Below are positions 62,105 through 64,000 of a DNA stretch of 64,000 nucleotides, piece by piece. Positions within the stretch are counted from its first letter, which is position 1; each line of letters opens with the position of its first letter. The DNA comes from Micromonospora sp. C31 (GTDB lineage Bacteria; Actinomycetota; Actinomycetes; Mycobacteriales; Micromonosporaceae): the NCBI RefSeq assembly GCF_018070575.1, contig NZ_JAGPXN010000011.1, positions 62,001-126,000 on the forward strand, given 5' to 3'. Below the pieces are notes generated by a model. That model was not told where the DNA came from and did not search any database. It worked only from the letters and a program-made list of their open reading frames with translations. The position numbers were made by a program, and so were the translations under genes.

Positions 62105-64000
62105 TCATGATTCCCCAGCCGGTTCCGCCGGGGCGACCGAACGCCGGCGCCGCCTGCCACGCGTGCCCTTCGGCGGATCGATGTGCACCAACTCCGTACG
62201 CGTGCTGATCTTCAGCTTCCGGTAGGCCCGCGTCAGGTGCTGCTCGACGGTGCTGACGGTGATGAACAGTCTGTCGCCGATCTCCCGGTTGGTGTGCCCG
62301 CGGGCGGCCAGGTTCACCACGCGACGCTCGGCGTCGGTCAGCGTGGCGAGCCCTTCCTTCGCGCCGGCCACCTGAGGATCGAGGGTGTCGTGGGTCGGCT
62401 TGAGCTTGCGTCGCAGCAGCTCGGCGTGGCAGCCCTCGGCGAGTTGGAGGGCGTGGGCGCTCATCATCTTGGCGCGCCCGAACTCGCCGAGCGCGTGCCC
62501 GGTCTGGCTCAGGTCCGCGAAGACGTGCGCGAGTTCGTGCCGGTCCCCGCTGGTGTGCAGCAGGTCCATCGCCTCGCGCAGCAGCGCCTGGCGTTGCTTC
62601 GGCGCGTACGCCGCGGCCAGCGCCCGCAGCCCCATCCCCTTGGCGCGCGGGGCGTCCCCGCCGGGCAGCGCGAGGTGCTCGGTGACCAGCTTGCGGGCCC
62701 GGTCCGGCCGGCCCATCCGCACGTGCAGCCGGGCGAGGTCGACCCGCCACGGCAACGCGCAGGGGTCGTCGACGCCCCAGGTCACGGCGAGCTGGCCGGT
62801 GGTCTGGAAATCCGCGAGCGCGGCGTGCCGCCGGTCCACGGCGTCGTAGTAGACACCTCGGGCCCGCAGGTACTGCGGCCAGAACAGGCTCTGGCGCATC
62901 GCCGCCGGCGTCGGCTCGCGAAGGGCCGCCTCGGCCAGTGGCAGCTGTCCGGTCATCGTGCGGGCGAGCACCAGGTGCGCGAGCGGCGAGCCGACGGCGA
63001 CGCCCCAGGCGGCGGGCGGCATGGTGGCCAGCGCGTCGCGGGCGTGCCGCTCGGCGACGCCGAGGTCGCCCCGGCACAGGGCGATGGCGGCCCGCACGTC
63101 CGCCAGGACGGCCCGCCAGCTCACGATCTCGTTCGACTCCGCCTCCTCGGCCAGCTTCTCGCACCAGTCGGCGGCGCGGTCGAGGTGGTCGGCGTGGACC
63201 AGCACCCGCAGCGCGTGCCACACCGACACGAGGAGGGAGTCGCCCGCGCGGGCGCGTTGCAGCACCTCCTCGGCACGGTCGACCGCGCCGCCCGGGCCGT
63301 CGTGGCCGGCTGCGGCGGGATCACCGCCGTGCGGACGGCAGTACCGCAGCCACCGCCGGGTGGCCAGGTAGTCGGCGCCGAGGTCGGGGTCCGGATGCGC
63401 GGCGAGGTCACCCACGCCGGCGAGCGCCTCCTCCGCGTCGACGTGCCTGCCGTGCCAGGCGAGCGACCGGGCGAGCAGAAGCGTGTCGGCCTCGTCGAGG
63501 AGGCCGGCACGGCCCGCCTCCAGCAGCGACGACAGGTGGCGCGGAACCGCCTCGGGGTCGGCGCGCCAGTGCGCCCGCACGAGGGCCGCCTCCGCGACGG
63601 CCCGTACGCGCCCGTCCCGGGTGGACCTCAGGGCCAGGTCCAGGCAGTCCACCGCGTACCGCACGGCGCCGCCGGTGACGGCTTCCCCCGCCGCCGCGAC
63701 CAGCACCGGTGCGGCCCAGGGCTCGGCCGGTTCACCGATGCCCACCAGGTGCGCGGCCACCTCGGCGGCGGAGGCGCCGTCCTCGTGCAGCAGTCGCGCG
63801 GCCCGTGACCGCAGTGCCGACTGGGTCGGCGGCGGGCAGTCCTCCAGCACGGCGGCCCGGACCGCCGGGTGGTGGTAGGCGTGTCCCTGGGTGAGGCCCG
63901 CCTCGGCGAGGGCGCCGAGCACCTGCCGCACGGCCGCCGCGCTCAGGCCCACCAGCCCGGCGACGAGCCCGACGGACACGGACGGGCCGACGATCGCGAG
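62105..64000 (-). CDS. LuxR-family regulator, LAL-like (partial, 5' end beyond window)
   Basis: The frame is open to the right edge, so 631 C-terminal residues are seen. They form a long helical, TPR-like region (many Ala/Leu-rich repeats with paired helices). A LuxR helix-turn-helix closes the protein: LTDAERRVVNLAARGHTNREIG then VSTVEQHLTRAYRKLKI. The first visible residues resemble the winged-helix part that follows the ATPase of large LAL regulators, so an N-terminal AAA/NB-ARC ATPase is expected outside the window. LAL proteins are common pathway activators in actinomycete PKS clusters. The stop lies 57 bp before the start of the isomerase-like gene. Confidence 0.9.
   Translation of the reverse strand, partial: LAIVGPSVSVGLVAGLVGLSAAAVRQVLGALAEAGLTQGHAYHHPAVRAAVLEDCPPPTQSALRSRAARLLHEDGASAAEVAAHLVGIGEPAEPWAAPVLVAAAGEAVTGGAVRYAVDCLDLALRSTRDGRVRAVAEAALVRAHWRADPEAVPRHLSSLLEAGRAGLLDEADTLLLARSLAWHGRHVDAEEALAGVGDLAAHPDPDLGADYLATRRWLRYCRPHGGDPAAAGHDGPGGAVDRAEEVLQRARAGDSLLVSVWHALRVLVHADHLDRAADWCEKLAEEAESNEIVSWRAVLADVRAAIALCRGDLGVAERHARDALATMPPAAWGVAVGSPLAHLVLARTMTGQLPLAEAALREPTPAAMRQSLFWPQYLRARGVYYDAVDRRHAALADFQTTGQLAVTWGVDDPCALPWRVDLARLHVRMGRPDRARKLVTEHLALPGGDAPRAKGMGLRALAAAYAPKQRQALLREAMDLLHTSGDRHELAHVFADLSQTGHALGEFGRAKMMSAHALQLAEGCHAELLRRKLKPTHDTLDPQVAGAKEGLATLTDAERRVVNLAARGHTNREIGDRLFITVSTVEQHLTRAYRKLKISTRTELVHIDPPKGTRGRRRRRSVAPAEPAGES

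Overview
The window is very GC-rich, with strong third-position G/C bias, GTG and TTG starts and long modular synthases. This is what an actinomycete chromosome looks like. A Micromonosporaceae-type host is my guess from overall style, but nothing in the window proves it. Almost all of it is one biosynthetic locus, cut at both ends by the window edges.

Layout. (1) 1-33790, minus strand: four modular type I polyketide synthase genes in a row, transcribed 33790 to 1 (PKS-D, C, B, A; A runs off the left edge). They carry six complete modules and the start of a seventh. There is no loading module and no thioesterase in view. (2) 33833-36252, same strand and tightly spaced upstream: a 78-residue unknown ORF, an acyl-CoA/ACP ligase and an FcoT-family protein. 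(3) 36308-44384, regulators and azoline enzymes: a SARP regulator, then on the plus strand a fused YcaO (TOMM) cyclodehydratase, a SagB-type dehydrogenase and a NarL-type response regulator. A sensor kinase and an ECF sigma factor follow on the minus strand. (4) 44637-59642, minus strand, mostly overlapping or nearly touching genes, in transcription order: ketosynthase III, secreted histidine-rich protein, Cu(I) P-type ATPase, alpha/beta hydrolase, ScoE-like isonitrile-forming dioxygenase, carrier protein, NRPS (C-A-PCP-TE), MFS exporter, and a metallophore-type ABC importer (binding lipoprotein, permease, ATPase). (5) 60262-64000: a degenerate histidine kinase, an isopentenyl-diphosphate isomerase-like protein lacking its catalytic Cys and Glu, and a truncated LuxR-family regulator.

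How the genes may work together. FcoT homologue, acyl ligase, carrier protein, ScoE-type dioxygenase and NRPS are the complete set known from isonitrile lipopeptide pathways (sco genes of Streptomyces; Rv0097-Rv0101 of Mycobacterium tuberculosis). Here they are split into two groups. One group heads the PKS operon. The other sits between a copper ATPase and a metallophore importer/exporter. Isonitriles bind Cu(I), so the natural reading is a copper-binding isonitrile metallophore with its own export, uptake and copper detoxification genes. What sets this locus apart is the physical merger of that cassette with a multimodular PKS and with azole-forming YcaO/SagB enzymes for which I find no precursor peptide.

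Limits. All calls come from reading the sequence and from remembered families; no database search was run. Residue positions are approximate except where a single residue is named.
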